A stretch of DNA of 64,000 nucleotides from Rhynochetos jubatus. Taxonomy: Eukaryota; Chordata; Aves; Eurypygiformes; Rhynochetidae. The stretch is taken from positions 5,643,501 to 5,707,500 of the forward strand of contig CM050651.1 of the NCBI GenBank assembly GCA_027574665.1. Direction: 5' to 3'. The notes beneath the pieces are model-generated. The model did not search any database, was not told the origin of the DNA, and worked only from the letters and a program-made list of their open reading frames with translations. The position numbers and the translations under genes are program-made. Below are positions 1 to 14,215 of this stretch, in pieces. Position 1 is the stretch's first letter, and each line of letters starts with the position of its first letter.

Positions 1-2114
1 TGAATATAAAGCGCTACAAAGCTGAACCTGACTTGTTCTTTGTCCTATCCTAAAGGAGAGTAGCTCTTCCTCTCAGCATATGTGGCACTTGTTGATTTTC
101 ATTAGATGTGCTCCCATCTTTACTGCAGCACCTATTAGGGACTTGCTTTGAAGATCCCAATTAAAAATTTGAAATGCTAAATTTTTCAGTACTGATTGAA
201 AAGGAAGGCTTATATGGAAGCTGAAAGATGGGGGACCCTACCAGTTGCTAAGTGCCCATGTAATTAAATAAACAGGGGAATATTTGGGAACTGAGTGTCT
301 GGACTTCAGCACCAACATTCTTCTTTGCCTTTGCCCTTAGGGTGCCAAAACTCTTCAGTTAAATGGTGATAAGAGCTTTTCCCTTGCTTGTGGGAGCTTC
401 ACGGGGATAAATACATTCAGAAAGAGGAGAAACTGTCATGGACCTCTGATAGGAGTGGGCCAGCTAGCTGTCTGTAGGGAGATGGTTTGGCTCTTACCCA
501 ATGGTTAAGTTCAGAAGAACTTTGTATCTGGCTATTGACAGCTTCCTCTCCTGATAACAACCAGCATGCAAAGCCTTCTGACCTATTAATAAACAGATTT
601 AAAGTAAGCCAGAAAACAGTCATATAACTTGAGCATAATCAAATAAGATTTTTAGTTAGGAGAGCTTCCATCATCTCTTTTCCCTAAGGTTTGAAGTATT
701 TTACAAGGTGAAACCATGGTTTAAACAGATTTTATAGTATGTATTAACTGCTGTTTTGAGAAAAGAAAAGATGGAGTAGGTTTAAAGTGATGGGTTTTTT
801 GCTGTTGATGTTTGATTCTATTTGTTTTAAACCAAAACAAACTCGCACAGTAGGAGAACAAACAAAACAAAAAGAAAAGAAAAGAAAATGCTGCTTCTGT
901 CTGTCAGCTTGTGCCTCTTGAATTTCCTTCCCCTGCAGCCTTGCTGCTGGGAAGTTACAGGCACAGTGCAATGTCTTATCAACCACTCTGAAACTCAGCA
1001 AACTTTTAGAAGCATTATGTTGTTTAAAGCATTGCTTTCAGGTTGCAGTCTCATGGCAGTGCTGCAAAAAAGTGGATTTATCTTTGCTGGCTAAACACAA
1101 CATGTATTAGACAGAAGTCAGAAAAAGTAGCCCAATAAAGAGGAAGAATCAGGAGAAAAATTACACGCTTGGGAAGCAATAATAGCTAGAATCAAAGGGT
1201 CACACCAAGTATTTGTCAGACCTAGTCAGAGCCGGTGGAAGGGGAGATGCTGCTTGATTTCTGCCTCTGCATTCAGTCTGCTGGGACGCATTTCTCCATC
1301 AGACTAACAAAGGCACCGTGGTGGGGTTTTGTGTGCAGCATATCTAGTCATCGTGGTGAAATTAATTCCTTTCATATTCCATAGAGTTTTCAATATGCCA
1401 CCTCCAAAATGCAGACAGGTCCTTTCCAAAACATTGCCTCTCAAGAGTGATTCTCAGTGATTTCAGTTTCCAACATACCATTCTCCTCTTTACAGAGCTG
1501 GATGGTCTTGCCAATAAGCAGCCCACTAAGGAACACTGGGATGCGTTTAGATCAAATTTTTGCACTTAGAATCAGAAAGTCTTTTCTAACTGTTATTTCA
1601 GAGAAATAACACATCAAAAAATTTTGAATATAGGCTGAATTGGACCTTGGCACGGAACATGCATCTTTCTAGAACAAGGGCTATAGGGTGCTTATCACCC
1701 TCTTTGTCATTGTGTGACTAAATCAAACTTGATCTTTTGACATGGTTCAGCCTCCTTTCAACCTCTAATTATATCTGTTGTTCTCCCTTCAATCTGCAGC
1801 AATATGTTAATATCTTTTAGTGGCTGAGCCATTATGCCTAATTAAGGGATTGCAAATAAATAGGGGTGGACAGTTCCAAACATACAATAGTTGCAGATAA
1901 ATAGAGAGGGACAGCTCTCAACATATGGCAATGAATGAGGCCATAAGGCCCAAACTATGTATTTTAACTGCCAAATTTTATGAGCAGCTTCCAACTGGCT
2001 TTCATTTGGCCTCAGCTATATGTCTGACAATCCTTGTAAACACAGTTTTTCTGCCATATCGGTTTTGTGCTCAGTGGCTAGAATATATGCATGTAACGTT
2101 CATTTCTGTTACAG
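1..2114. other. AT-rich noncoding stretch, no gene seen
   Basis: I see no repeat family, RNA gene or convincing exon here. Open frames are short, lack domains and overlap on both strands, as chance frames do. A purine-rich run with AAAGA/AAACAAAA tracts at about 850-890 is the only local compositional oddity. Confidence 0.55.
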
Positions 2115-2194
2115 GGTGGGACTGTTCAGAGAAGAAATATTTTGTGTTTAGTGTGGATGTTCATGTTACTATTACTTTCCAGACAAATACAAAG
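2115..2194 (+). other. Possible 80-bp mini-exon
   Basis: An acceptor-like CATTTCTGTTACAG ends at 2114 and an AAAG|GTAAGG donor follows 2194. The 80 bp between them are open in the frame TGG GAC TGT..., giving 26 codons that begin WDCSEKKYF and end in a complete codon. No upstream or downstream partner exon is visible within several kb, and a short open stretch between splice-like signals occurs by chance in AT-rich DNA. The protein is not recognised. Confidence 0.15.
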
Positions 2195-5100
2195 GTAAGG
2201 ATTAACAATATCTGATACCATCTTGGAAAGAACTGAATACATATAACCTATTTAATAATATAATTCCTTGTTAAATTTTATGTAAATGAAGGGCAAGAAC
2301 TGCTTCTCTGAGGCCATTTGGTCTTAAAGGAAAAGAGTGGTGCAGTGCTGAACCTTCAGGGACTATGTCTAGCAGCTAGGGTTACTGTGAAGACAGCACC
2401 TTTCCAGAAAAACAGAGGAAATATGAAATTTGAGTTTATTGCTCTGTCTATCACTAGGGAAGGTAGACTGACAAAAGCCAGGGACTTGGACTGGTACTGC
2501 CAATTTGGGGAGGCTGTCCCAGACCTCCTTCCAGATACAAGCATCCTCCCATTGGTAGCAGCAAAAGACAAAGACCCTAAAATAAGGAAAAAGGGATCCC
2601 TTGGAAAATATACTGTTCTTCCACCCAGTTGCCATCTCCTTTTTGTACAGCCCTTGTAGAAAGTCTGCCACTTTTTTCACTCTCCTACCTAAAATAAAGG
2701 TGAACATTTTTTATGCCTTAAGTTAGACTAGAATGTTACTATCTCTGTATGCTTATACTGCTGGTTGTCTATTTAGTTTGCATCAATTTCAGATCAAAAA
2801 AGAAAGGTAACACTTTTTTAACATTAAAACCATAGCTTTCAGATTAATATCGGTGCTTAACTTCACAAAGCAATTATGCCACTTTATTTTATTTGAAAGG
2901 TCAATGACTTTAAAACTGATTTTGTACCTTAAAGCCCTTTCTGACCAAATACAAAATTAGTAAAACATGTTCTTAAAGGTCTTCAAGCAGGATATACTAC
3001 CCTGATGTCCCCCAATTAAGCCTACTCTGCTGCACAGACTAAGTCTCATCATAAAGAATCAAGAATGAAGACTAGAAAATTCAACATGGTGGTTCCACAA
3101 AAAAAAAAAAAAAAAAGGGTGGGGGTGGGTAAGCTACAAGACTTTTTGCTACCAAGATTAGGAGGCTAAAGTTTCCAGGGGAAAAAGAAGGGTTCTTTTT
3201 GCAAAGGTGTTTTTTTAAAACTTATTGTTAAGAAAAACATAAAATAAATATTCTTTTAATGTGGAGGATCATTGTTTTGCAACATTGTGCTAGAAGTGTA
3301 GAAGTGTAGAAGTGCTAGAAGTGTGGTACCTGCACACTGTGAAATGCACTCATTGCATGAAATATTCTTTGTAACTGACAAGGTGTAAGGTAAATTAATA
3401 CAATACAAGTAGATGAAATTTCTGTATTTATACTATCAGAAATCTTAAATGCATTCAGATAAAGAAATAATATGATTTGTATCTGTGAAACTGAAACTAA
3501 GTTCAGCATTTCTTATGTGGAGAATCTGAAACTCTAATGCAGTCCTGTTAATTGGAAATGTAGAGGTTATTTTGGCTACCATATGACAGTGTTACCCCCT
3601 TCTTTTCAAGTGACAGAGAGAAGAACCTAGGCCCTTCCTCTTTCTTGCTAATGCAAATTATTTGCTTATGCCCTTTATAATTACCATTTCCAATTTCCAC
3701 CTGTCAGCTCTAAAATGTAATCTAAATTCAGGAGTCTAAACATTTCTTTTTCAGAGGTTTGTTTCTGTTCCTCCCATCCTCGCAGAGCACTTCCTTGGTT
3801 AGCCTGAATCAGAAGAAGGTAGGACTGCAAGGTGCACGTGATGATGAGAGCCCACTCAGAAACTGGAGGTCTAACTTTACAACTTTGCCATCAGCTGGTG
3901 TTTTTGCCATGTGTTTCAGTTGTGAAGGACAGTGGATGACATCTTATGGTAATTCAGAGTATAATAGTCTCCCTGGGAAAAAGTACACTTTACAGCTCAT
4001 TGATTCTGTCTGTCTTCAAAATAAGGATGGTTTGGGCCTTATAAATTGATAGCTTTCATAATAACTACAAGGTCTGCTGAGTTTGAATGAAACCCTTCCC
4101 CCAAGTACAGTCAATTCTAACCCTCAGGTTTAGGTGCTTTTGTAATTGGACAGAAAAACACGTTATAAACATGCAGTAGTTGTCACCCAAAAGTAAGTAC
4201 TAAGTTACCCTGCTGTTATCATTATAGTTTTGACTTTTTTGTTTCATTGTAAACTATAAGCATTATTAGATGCTAAGCATTGCACGGCAAAGAGTTTTCA
4301 TGGACTTATTATTGGTGATGAACCTATTTTTGCCTTTTCCTTTGAGGAGCTGCCACATATTTTTCATGTCTGGTCAGTTCAGTCACATGCTGGTTATGTT
4401 TTTTTAACTTTTTTAACTACTGTATTAAATAAATAAATATAACTAAATGGCAGTGGCTGGAGCAATCTGTGAAAAAGTGGGGAATAAGGTCTTTATGAAA
4501 GAGCACAAAACAAGTAGTTTTATAGCTTGCTTATAAATTAAATTATGGAAAGGTTGTTTTATTTTAAAAACCAACTCAAACACCCTGATTGAGAGAGATG
4601 AAGTAGGTGAGATTTATTGGTTGTCAAGCCAAATTTATGGTCATTTTGTCTTGCTATGTGCACATGAATTATGTTGTGCATGTTGTTATTTGCCTGGATA
4701 TTAGTCAGTATAACTAAGTATTATCTTGGTTAAGTTCATCTTTTTGTCAATGATTTATTAACTACAAAGAAAACATCTGGAGGACCCCAGAGGACTTTAT
4801 TAATGTAGTATGTGTTTCGCTGTTGTTTAACAACAAAAGAAATATGAAAAATATAATTTGAATGATTTCTAGTTTTCTCATCAATTTCTCTTAAAGTCAT
4901 GATGTTCAAGTATTTATTTTTGGAGACTGTTGCCAATGTGATGACTTGGAAACATCTTTTGTACAGAGAAGGAGAGGTTTGAAGAGAGGATTTTGAGATA
5001 TAATTTCAGGGGTTTTTATGTCAGGCAGTATCACAAACTACTTGTATACTTATACTGATAATGGTTCCCAGTGTAGAGAGCATTTTCTTTGAGATGTGCT

Positions 5101-8100
5101 TTTATCTTTATCTACATTAAAATCTTTCAGGATTTGTTAGGATTTTGGAACAAATCTAACAGAAATACAGTGATACCACCTTTTGGACAGCTCTATAGAG
5201 GATAGCTCCAGAACAGATTCTGGAATAGGTGTTCTGATCGTTAAACAATATTTGTGTTTGAATGGAAATGACACCTTGGAGGAGATTAATATCTCATTAT
5301 TATATAAAATTTTTAAATAATTTTTGAAAATTGATTTTTTAAAAATGACTATATTTTTCTATTCTGAAACTATTTAAAATATATTTATATATATCATGAC
5401 ACTGTGTCTGCATATAGTTGAGATATTACTCTTTCCAGTTTACGATCTTGATTAAGATTGTAAGAACAATGGACAGCTCCCTTTAGCACCCCTAGTAGAT
5501 GGATCTAAGAAAATACAGACTTTGTGACACACATCTAGAAAATTATAGCATTGGTCCTCCTCAAAAGATTACAGATGTCTTCTCATACAATATTTACTAC
5601 AGTCATATCCTGAAGCAGCAATCCACAGTGCCAGGTTGGCCCTCACAAATAACAATGCTGAAAGTGGTGTGTGTTCCACCTCACACCAGTTACATATAAT
5701 AGTGGCAGCAGGCCAAAATGTTCAAAGGATGTTATTTTTAACCAGATTCTGGAATTTGTTGTTTTATGTTATCATTAACAATTCATGAAACACTTATTGA
5801 AACTAATAAACTGATTGCAGGCTAGAAAAATGAATTTATTAATATGAAATGTAGAATGGAATAGTGATGAGCTCATTTCCATTGTAAATAATAGAAAATA
5901 AATCCAATAAGTGTCTGCTCTTAGGACTGCAAATGAAATGAACTCACCTCCAAATCAGTTCATGATAGTGAGCCATAACTAATTTTTAGAATTTTTTTAA
6001 AGCCAAAGCTAATAAAGGAATCACATTTTGAATATAACTTGTGGCATCTTGTGTGCAAGCCAACCACCTTTCACAGATTTGAAGTGGGTATGTTCAATCA
6101 CGATTCTGCTTTCCGTGTGTACTACTCTACCTGGATCACCTTAATTCAGAATTTTCTCCACATCTTTGTACATCTTAATTCCACTTTATGGCAGACCTGA
6201 GCGTAAGCATGTCGTTGTAGCAGAAGGTTCCTTTTTCTCCTCATAATGATACAGCTGGACAGAACTTCCTGCTGACATTTCTGATAGCCTCTTCAGTGGG
6301 AAAGCATGCAAATTTATGCATTTTTTTCTGCATCATGATATTGCAGACAAGAAAAATAGGAAGATTAATAGATCCTACTTCTTTTCAGTGACAAGAGAGA
6401 AAATTAAGGGCAGAAGAGATACATTTAGGCAGAACTAAAAAGTCCTGGAAGACAGTTAACAAGAAAATAATTTGTGATTATTGAAAATTTTGAGATGCAG
6501 ATACAGTGTTACATTTTTAATGTGTTGTTGTAACAAAAGATAATGGAACGTACAAGGGAACAAAAGAATTTTAATATTTTAGCTCTTATTCTGGAAGATA
6601 AGTGCTTCCTGTGATGAAAGTTCCTATGTTATGCCAATCCCAGCAGTGTTGAAAATTAGCTACTGCGTGAGTGTTTGCTGCGTTGAACTGTCTACATAAA
6701 ATCTTTCTAGTTACATTAATCTTCTGTTTGACCAGATTTTCTTCTAGCATACGTTCCAAATATTTAGCCTTTTTATCAGGTTTTATTTGGTTTGGTGCTT
6801 GGAGAAAAATTTGTGGGTATTTTTCTTGCTTCGAACTAAGTTGATTGTACATAGTTCTTCATATTAGGAACGTTTTCTCATATTAATTTAACATATTTTA
6901 TTTTAAAACAGTTAATTCTCAGTTAATGACAGCTACCACTATCAGTCATGCTTAATTAAAACAAAACTAGAAACCTGTAATGAAAATGTTTAAATATTCA
7001 TACAATTCAGTAAAATTCAGTCAGAGTTGAATTGTAACCTGGCCATCCATAAGACATCTAGATTTCTGTGTTTCTTGATTACTTATGTCATATACAAAAT
7101 AGTTCCAAACCAGTTGTTACTTCATATTTTCTTGGTCCTACATGGATTTAATCAACATTAATTACACTGTAAGTCTGTCAGTGCTGACCTATTTAAATAC
7201 AACAGGATGTCTTTTCAAGGCACCAGGCCAAAATTACAAGCCATCGTAAGTTCCTCTTTACTATTCTCTAAGATAGATGTATTTCCACAGAAGTGCCACT
7301 GACACAAGGTCTCCAGTGAATTGGTATCTCACTATATATACACCTCAACTGGTCTGTATGTACCAGAAACAAACTAATGACACCCTGAAGATCAGTTCAT
7401 GTGGTTAGTAGATGTTGCAGATTTTGTTGTTAAATAGTATTAAATATTGAAATTTTTCAGTTTATTCAAAAGCATGGCATATGGCCACTGAAATATGGCA
7501 TAGGCCACTCACTGTATGGATTACATTTTCTAGAATTTAAAATGAAATCTGATTTTTGTGATGAATTTAAATAAGATGCTCTTAATTAACAGATGCTTTT
7601 ACTCTGGCACTTGCCTTACTGGATTCTAGTTCCCCTGATGACTCATAGAAATATTTGTGGCAGTGGGGATCACCAAATAGACACAGAGCACCATGTTTGC
7701 CGAATGCTATCCTTAAAGCAAAAAGAATTCCATATGTAACGACAAAAATTGGGCATTTCTCAAATTATAAGATAAATACTTTACTCCAAGGCAGCTTCAT
7801 GGGGCACCATATGGCTTCACAAATATTCAGAAGTGAGATTTTCCTTGAATAAAATGTATCCAATCAACCTCTGTGAAAACTGTATAATGTAAAAAACCCT
7901 TCATTATTGCATATACTGTGTTCCTTGGTAGTCTACATTAGCCTGGGTGCAAAACCCAGATTCCTTTCAGACTAAAAAGAAAGATACTGCTTTCAGTGCT
8001 TGATTAAGCACAATGTTTTGCATCTTTAGTCTCCATTTCTTTGAAGGAAATAATTTCAAATGACAAATGACTTTTTTTAATGTTTTACTTTTATTGAAGG

Positions 8101-9300
8101 ACTTCTGTCAACATTCACTGCCCTTTTGGCTAGAATGTAATCTTAAGAATTCAGGTTTCTGCAACGCAACTGAAAGTATTTTAAATATAATTTTCAGGCA
8201 GCATAGGATACAATGCATCTCTGTTTAAGATGGATAACTGATATGAAGTTATACCTTAAATGGTTATCATTGCTTTTTAAGCCACAGCCCAGAGTTTTTC
8301 CTACTAATTTATAATAAAGGCTCTGAAGATATAACATAGGGTACTGGGAAATGGGTGACATAATATTTCAGAGCAATTTTATTCTGAATATAGTCAAGGA
8401 TAAATCAGACTAAACGTTCCAAATTATTCTTCGCATAGGTACAAGTTTACCGTCAGACCTCTGGTTACACACATTAAAGAAGTTTGCTATTTAAAGTGAG
8501 AATAGATGGAAGGATGACTGACCCTGGATCTTCTTAAGGATGAAGGGTTTACTTTTTAAAGTAAAAGAAATAGAGGTCAATGTGATATCATGCCATTATA
8601 TGTAATACCTTGTACATTCTGATACATCATCAGTACCAACAATGAAAATATGTTTTAATCTTGTATATAATGTAAAGGAAAACTTTGTAAAATTTATTTA
8701 TTATTTTATCCACAGCAAAGCGTTCACTTCTGATGGAAACCATTACACGAAAATAGCACTGAAAAGATACAGAAATGGAGCCTCCAGAACATCTGGCCAT
8801 CGTTCGTCCCTAATGCACACATAAGGGAAGCCAGAAAGCTCCCTCAAGGGAAGCTTCCCCAGACTGGCATCTGACAAAGAGAGCAGTAGTTTGTGTGCTC
8901 AGGATTTCTTTGCAAGTCTTCATATTGAAGAGACAGCCAAAATAAATATTATATAGATAAGATGTGAAATATGACAATTCCCAAAATACAAGATAAGCTG
9001 CCATTTACTAATAAGTTCAGCATTGCCACATCACCTCGGGAATTACAAAGAGAAGAAAATGGATTTAATCCTAAAACAGGATTGTGCTCCAGTTTCTCAC
9101 AGGAAAATGTTCATGATTTATGTTTTATACTTTTTCTTAAAATTTAAACATTAAAATAAACCAAGTTTATTATCTGGAACTAGCACTGTTTAAAAGAGAT
9201 ATAGTAAATTACAGCATCTTCTGCATTTTCAATAAGTTTTTTAAAAATGCCAAATATTACTACTTAAATTTAAGTATAATGTTATCTTTATGCATTCTGT
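2195..9300. other. AT-rich noncoding stretch with minor simple repeats
   Basis: No gene or dispersed repeat was recognised. Small features inside: a poly(A) run (3099-3116) followed by a G-rich GGGTGGGGGTGGG tract, a short minisatellite (about 3286-3325), and an almost pure A/T segment at about 5285-5395. Open frames at 2318-2707 exist on both strands at once and carry no known motif. Confidence 0.55.
3286..3325. repeat. Short minisatellite of GAAGTGTA/GAAGTGCTA units
   Basis: About four imperfect units of AGAAGTGTA / AGAAGTGCTA stand in tandem. The run is too short to be typed as a known satellite and probably arose by replication slippage. Confidence 0.6.
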
Positions 9301-9339
9301 TTTTATTTCCGATTAGGCATTAAACTTCCCAGGGAAGTT

Positions 9340-10880
9340 TAATGAAAAAGAAAACAGCACTGCTGTTATGTTCGCGTTGCTTCTGTCCCCCAATTCCAGT
9401 GAGGGTCTGTCGTTTGTTCAGTGCCGGTGGTTGTTTCTATGGTAATTTGTCCTGATGCACGGAAAGGAGGGGAACAGCACTGCTCCTGCAGGAGTAAGGC
9501 TTCTCTGTGCTTCTGTCAGTGCTGTGTCTCTCAGATAATTTAGCACACAGCCAGTAACTATTCCAGCAATGGCACACAATTATTATGTGTTTGACATTAG
9601 TGCTTAAGTGAGATTGTGGTAGACACAGTCCTCGGCAATTATAAGAGGCTGTTTCTGTACAGAAGAGCTCACAACCTAAACAAATGAAGCAAAGAAGGGA
9701 GAAGGAGCACTCATATCTTAATTTTGCAGGTGGAAAACAGGAAGAGAACTTGTCATTTGCTCAAGATAACTTATGAAGCCTACAGCGGAAGCAGTAACCC
9801 AGGTCTCCTCAGTCTCTGACCAGTACTGTATGTTTAAGATCCTTCTTCCTTATTTTCAAAATTGTTTCCTAGCTGCCTGCACTAACTTTCACATTCAAAA
9901 TCCTCCAGTGATGTTCCCATGGAAAAAAAAGGCTGTTTTTTTCAGCTCTTTGCGTTTGGTATTTCAAAACATTAGGCACTCCCTAGCCCGTATTCACACC
10001 CTGCTCATGCTAATGAATATCAGGACAGGCTGTATGCAGAGCCACAGAGTTAAACCGGTGTAAAAGGTATTACAGTGAGCCTTTTTCTACTAGGCCAGGA
10101 TAGCCCAGCAAGTTTGCCTAGTGCCAATACACAGTGTTAATTTTATTTCATCCACCAATGCTAATAAAAGAACACTCCAAGGCGAGAATTTAAAATGATT
10201 AATTACAATACTTTAAAAGATGAAAAAGAATCTGTGTGTGTCAGTCATCCTCACGGGGCAAGGAATAATAAAAATGAAATACACACAGGAATGAGTTTTC
10301 TATTGTCAGTGATAAAAGTGATAATCGCCCCAAGTCAAAGCAAAATGACAGATGAAAGAAACCTATAGAACATCGCCTTAGGGAGCTCCTGAGGCTGGCG
10401 CTCAGTACCACATATACACATGCTAGACTGATATTTAATGAAGCTCTGGTTGACTCTGTAATGAATGTTGAAGGCTCTCTGGAGCATCAAACATCATTTA
10501 ACACTGCTAGAAGCAAATGCTTTATTTTTGTTTGGTGGCAGATGGGTGGGGGCATTTTTTAATACAGTTCTTCAGCTCTTTCAAGGAATAAATTGAATTT
10601 GGAAGAGGGGAAAAATCTCTTTACAATGCAAAGAAAATTTATTTGTATGTTGTATTTGTAACATTCTTATATATGTAAAATGGAAGAGGAAATGCAGCAA
10701 GGATAGCCTAATGTGTTAATGAGCCAAATTAGGCTGGTTTTGAAGTCTCTATTATTTATGCTAGCTAGGGACTAGTCTGACCCTTGTGATAAAAAGAGTA
10801 ACCGATAGATTTCTAAATCTTGTCTGTACAGTGTGTGGTCAAACAGCTGAAGGTGAATTGAAATAAGTTCTCACCCATGA
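9340..10880. promoter_or_regulatory. Candidate conserved noncoding (enhancer-like) block
   Basis: The block lacks repeats and has dense short transcription-factor-like words: TAATTA/ATTAATTA homeodomain cores near 10195, TCAGTCATC and AATGACAGATGA (PBX/MEIS-like) near 10230 and 10350, and a second cluster with TTAATGAGCC near 10715. Base composition is more even than in the flanks. This resembles developmental enhancers in bird gene deserts, but conservation cannot be judged from one sequence, so the call is an inference. Confidence 0.25.
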
Positions 10881-11677
10881 TTTAATACAGATGTGGTGAT
10901 TGTACTGTATAAATGTATCTTTTAAAGACCTTTGGGACCATACAACAAAACCAAACCAGTAAATAATGGTTCAAGTTATACACTGATAGTCGTGCTGAAG
11001 CCTGTTATACGGGCAGGCAGCATTTCCTATTTGTTTTGATCTTAACCAAGTTATCTATGTGTCTTTGGTGGCTCTCCAGAGACATTTTTTGAAGATAACA
11101 TTACTACATCAACTCTTGTCGAATTGATGGCCAAATTACACCAGATTTTCTTCTCCCCTCCTTCATTTCTTTCCAGCATACTAATTTCACTGTTGCTGGA
11201 ATCAATTTAGGCAGAATATGGTTTAATAATGTCACAGACATCAATTGGTATTATTTGTATCTGCAAGGCTCAAAATGTGTCAACCCCCTGGAGATGTAAT
11301 ACTAGATTCTTATGTTTGTTTTTTTGCTACCTTGCCCAGGCATGCAGTGTATTAACAAAACAAATAAGAAGGAATCTGGAATAAAAAAAATTCTTATTGA
11401 GCGTTGGCAAGTGTTAGCCTATGTTTATTATAATGGGAAAAAATATATCGGTGTAAAGAAAGGAAATGCTTTGAGAGGGGTAAGGCCTTACACACACAGG
11501 CATTTTTCTACTGTTCAGCTGTTTGAAATAATAGTGAAAGTGGGGAAAAAAGTTCTCTATTAGGATGTTAACTTGGTCTTCAGAAAAGGTTGAGGAACTC
11601 GTTTTGTTCTGTTAATGGAGGAGAGGGTTGCATAATCTGTAATCATTACACCATTCGCCCTTTTAGCTGTTTATTTT
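10881..11677. other. Noncoding, nothing recognised
   Basis: No repeat or gene was recognised. A lysine-rich open frame at 11312-11563 on the + strand has low-complexity composition typical of translated AT-rich DNA and no motif. Confidence 0.5.
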
Positions 11678-12014
11678 CATAGTATAGAAACTTTTAGGTT
11701 TGAAAAGACCTTCAAGATCAAGTCCCCAGTCATCAACCTGGCACTGCCAAGTCTATCACTGAACCGTGTCCCTAAGCACCACTTTTGCATGTCTTTTAAA
11801 TACCTCCAGGGATGGTGACTCCACCACTTCCCTGAGCAGCCTTTTCCAGTGCTTCAGAACCCTTCTGGTGAAGAATTTTTTCCTAATATCCAATCTAAAC
11901 CTCCGCTGGTGCAACTTGAGGCCATGTCCTTTTGTCTTGTTACTTGGGAGACCAGCACTCACCTGGCTACAACCTCCTTTCAGGCGGTTATAGAGAATGA
12001 TAAGGTCTCCTCAT
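11678..12014 (-). mobile_element. CR1 LINE fragment, 5'-truncated, antisense
   Basis: The + strand reads as the reverse complement of an avian CR1 3' end. It opens with a degraded CATAGTATAG...AAAGACCTTCAAGATCA tail and continues through segments such as CCTCCAGGGATGGTGACTC and TTTTTTCCTAATATCC to TAGAGAATGATAAGGTCTCC. On the minus strand, 11756-11962 still encodes the typical CR1 ORF2 C-terminal tail, with LDIRKKFF, a HWKRL box and [13 protein letters not shown]. Only about the last 340 bp are present, the usual result of incomplete reverse transcription. The terminal 8-bp repeat is heavily decayed, so the copy appears old. Confidence 0.9.
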
Positions 12015-13319
12015 ATCTACTTGCAGTTATTTTTGTTTCTGAGCAAATCTGTAAAAGCATAAATCATGGCAGCTATATTTTATATCTTCAGAATTACTTT
12101 TTCTCACATTACCTGTAGTTTTTTAGTTACTATTCCCACTAAATGCAGCAGCTTTATACTGCTAATACAGTCCAGATAAAATATTACTGAATCTCCTGCC
12201 AAACCTCTTAAGATTTCTCTAAGTGGATGTCAGCTCGAGAGGTTAAAATTTGGGTTTTCACTTACTTCAGCTAACAGTTTGCCTACTGCCCACACAGAAC
12301 ACACAAAAGAGAGAAAATTATCCATATTATTCTACAAGAGATATTTGGTTATTAGACTCAGGTAGAAACTATTTTAAACATTCTTCTAAAAGAGGCATAA
12401 TTCCCTTCAGCGAATAATGCATAATAGCAGGACCACATTGACTGGGTGTCAAAATATCTTACAGGTCATTTTAAGTGCTCTACACCATCCTGAAGACTTA
12501 TTAGCTTTGCTAGATATTGAACCTGGTTGAAAAATTATGTTGAGTATGCAGAAAAAAACTTAGAGTAGTTGCCATAACATGGCTGGGATTGCAGCAAATT
12601 TAACCCTTCTGTATAATCACCAGATATTTAGATTTCCTATTTTAAACATAAATATTTTGGGACCCCTTAACTCCCATCCTAAGGCCTGACAGTTTACCAA
12701 ATAATAGTTTTTCCCACGGCAGTAGGTAGGAACTACATCGTTCTGGAAACGAATGGATTTAATTGTGGGTAAAGTAGGGTAGAGCAACAAATCTCCAAGA
12801 AGAGTTTTCAGGTGTCAGAAAAGTACATTTCCTTTCTACCCCTGACAAGCTAATGAAGCCCCTTTCCTTCCCATTAGGCTTCCTTCCTTCTGCACGTGGA
12901 AGCATAAGTCCTGCTTCCAAGAATATAGGGAATAATCAAATTAAACAGTGCCAAGCCTTCCATTGTGTTACCACATTATTACATATTTTTATGCACCATG
13001 ACCAGAGCAACACATATGGCTTCCTTGAATGTTTTAGCTATCACTGAAGGAATTTCACTGTTTCTGAACAAGAACATTGTTTGCTTAAGCTAAACATAAG
13101 TGTACCAATTCAAGGTGAAAACTAAATTAAAAACAAGAGGTCAGAAAAAAAAAAAAGGCAAAGTGTTGTCAGTATTTTTACATAGAGATCTCAGGAACAG
13201 GTAGCCTGTGATATGTGATATATGTTCAAAGGCATTTAATTTCTTTTTGTTTCACCAAAACAGTCTCCTCGTGCCTGGAAGTGCTTTGTATCAATAACCT
13301 GAATGTGCTGCCTCTGCAG
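12015..13319. other. Noncoding, nothing recognised
   Basis: No gene or repeat family was recognised between the CR1 fragment and the exon-like island. A short poly(A) run lies near 13147. Confidence 0.5.
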
Positions 13320-13536
13320 ATGGACCTGTGAGGAAGGTTTTCTTGGGCATGACTCACCCCATGAAGGTGCCCACAATGGTTTGCAAGACACCTTCTCCCC
13401 GCAGAGGAGTGATGCTGCTTTGGGTGTGACCCCTCCTGCCTACCGACTGATCACATGTGCCAGTGCAACGCCAACACCTGGAGCAGAACCAGTGAAAAGC
13501 TTTGTATGAGTCTGCTGGGCAAATTCATGTTCGCAG
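13320..13536 (+). other. Candidate exon, probably noncoding
   Basis: An acceptor-like GCTGCCTCTGCAG ends at 13319 and a textbook donor, GCAG|GTAAGTTT, follows 13536. The 217 bp between are much richer in G+C than the surroundings. The best frame (TGG ACC TGT...) is open for about 62 codons but meets a stop 27 bp before the donor; the other two frames close earlier. It could be a 5' untranslated exon of the exon candidate at 14216, a lncRNA exon, or chance. The peptide is not recognised. Confidence 0.25.
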
Positions 13537-14215
13537 GTAAGTTTATTATATTCAGGTCTTCTGGCCTGCAACCATTTTTTTTTTTTAATTTTTTTTTCCT
13601 TTTTCTGGTATTCTAATGTTGTATAATTTCTGCTGGGGGCAGTGACTAAACGCACAAGTGAAAAAGCAAACTGCCCAAGAGAAGATGATATGCAAAACCA
13701 ATATGTAATATTTGGAGTACTACTGGGAGGGGTTACAGCATATCATAATGTGTAACTTATCAGCTAGGATGAAGCAGTACATTCTGCTCTAAATTCTTCA
13801 TCTGATATGTATTATTGTCTGAAGCCTTCATTTTACTTTTAAAGAACAGCATTCATTTTAAGAAATGAAATAGATGTCTAAAGTGCAGACACTTCAGACA
13901 GACCCACTGTTAAAGCAGGGTCAAATAATAAGCTTAAGCAAAGTAGTTTTCTGCATCTATGTGTGAATTAAGGAAGCAAGAAAAATATTTTCAACACTGG
14001 CAAACCAATATGAGATTTCAAATTATAGACATACTCAGAAAATAATGCTGTTACATGTTTCAGCGATTGCCTTGCAGTGAGTTACTGTGTAAATTTGCTC
14101 AGTTTGAAAATAAACGTTAGCTCTTTTGTCCTAAGAGCTGTTCATTCAGACTGGGGTCATACTTCTTCCAACAGCAGCACTAAGATTTTTGAAGAGGTTA
14201 TTCCGTGATTTTCAG

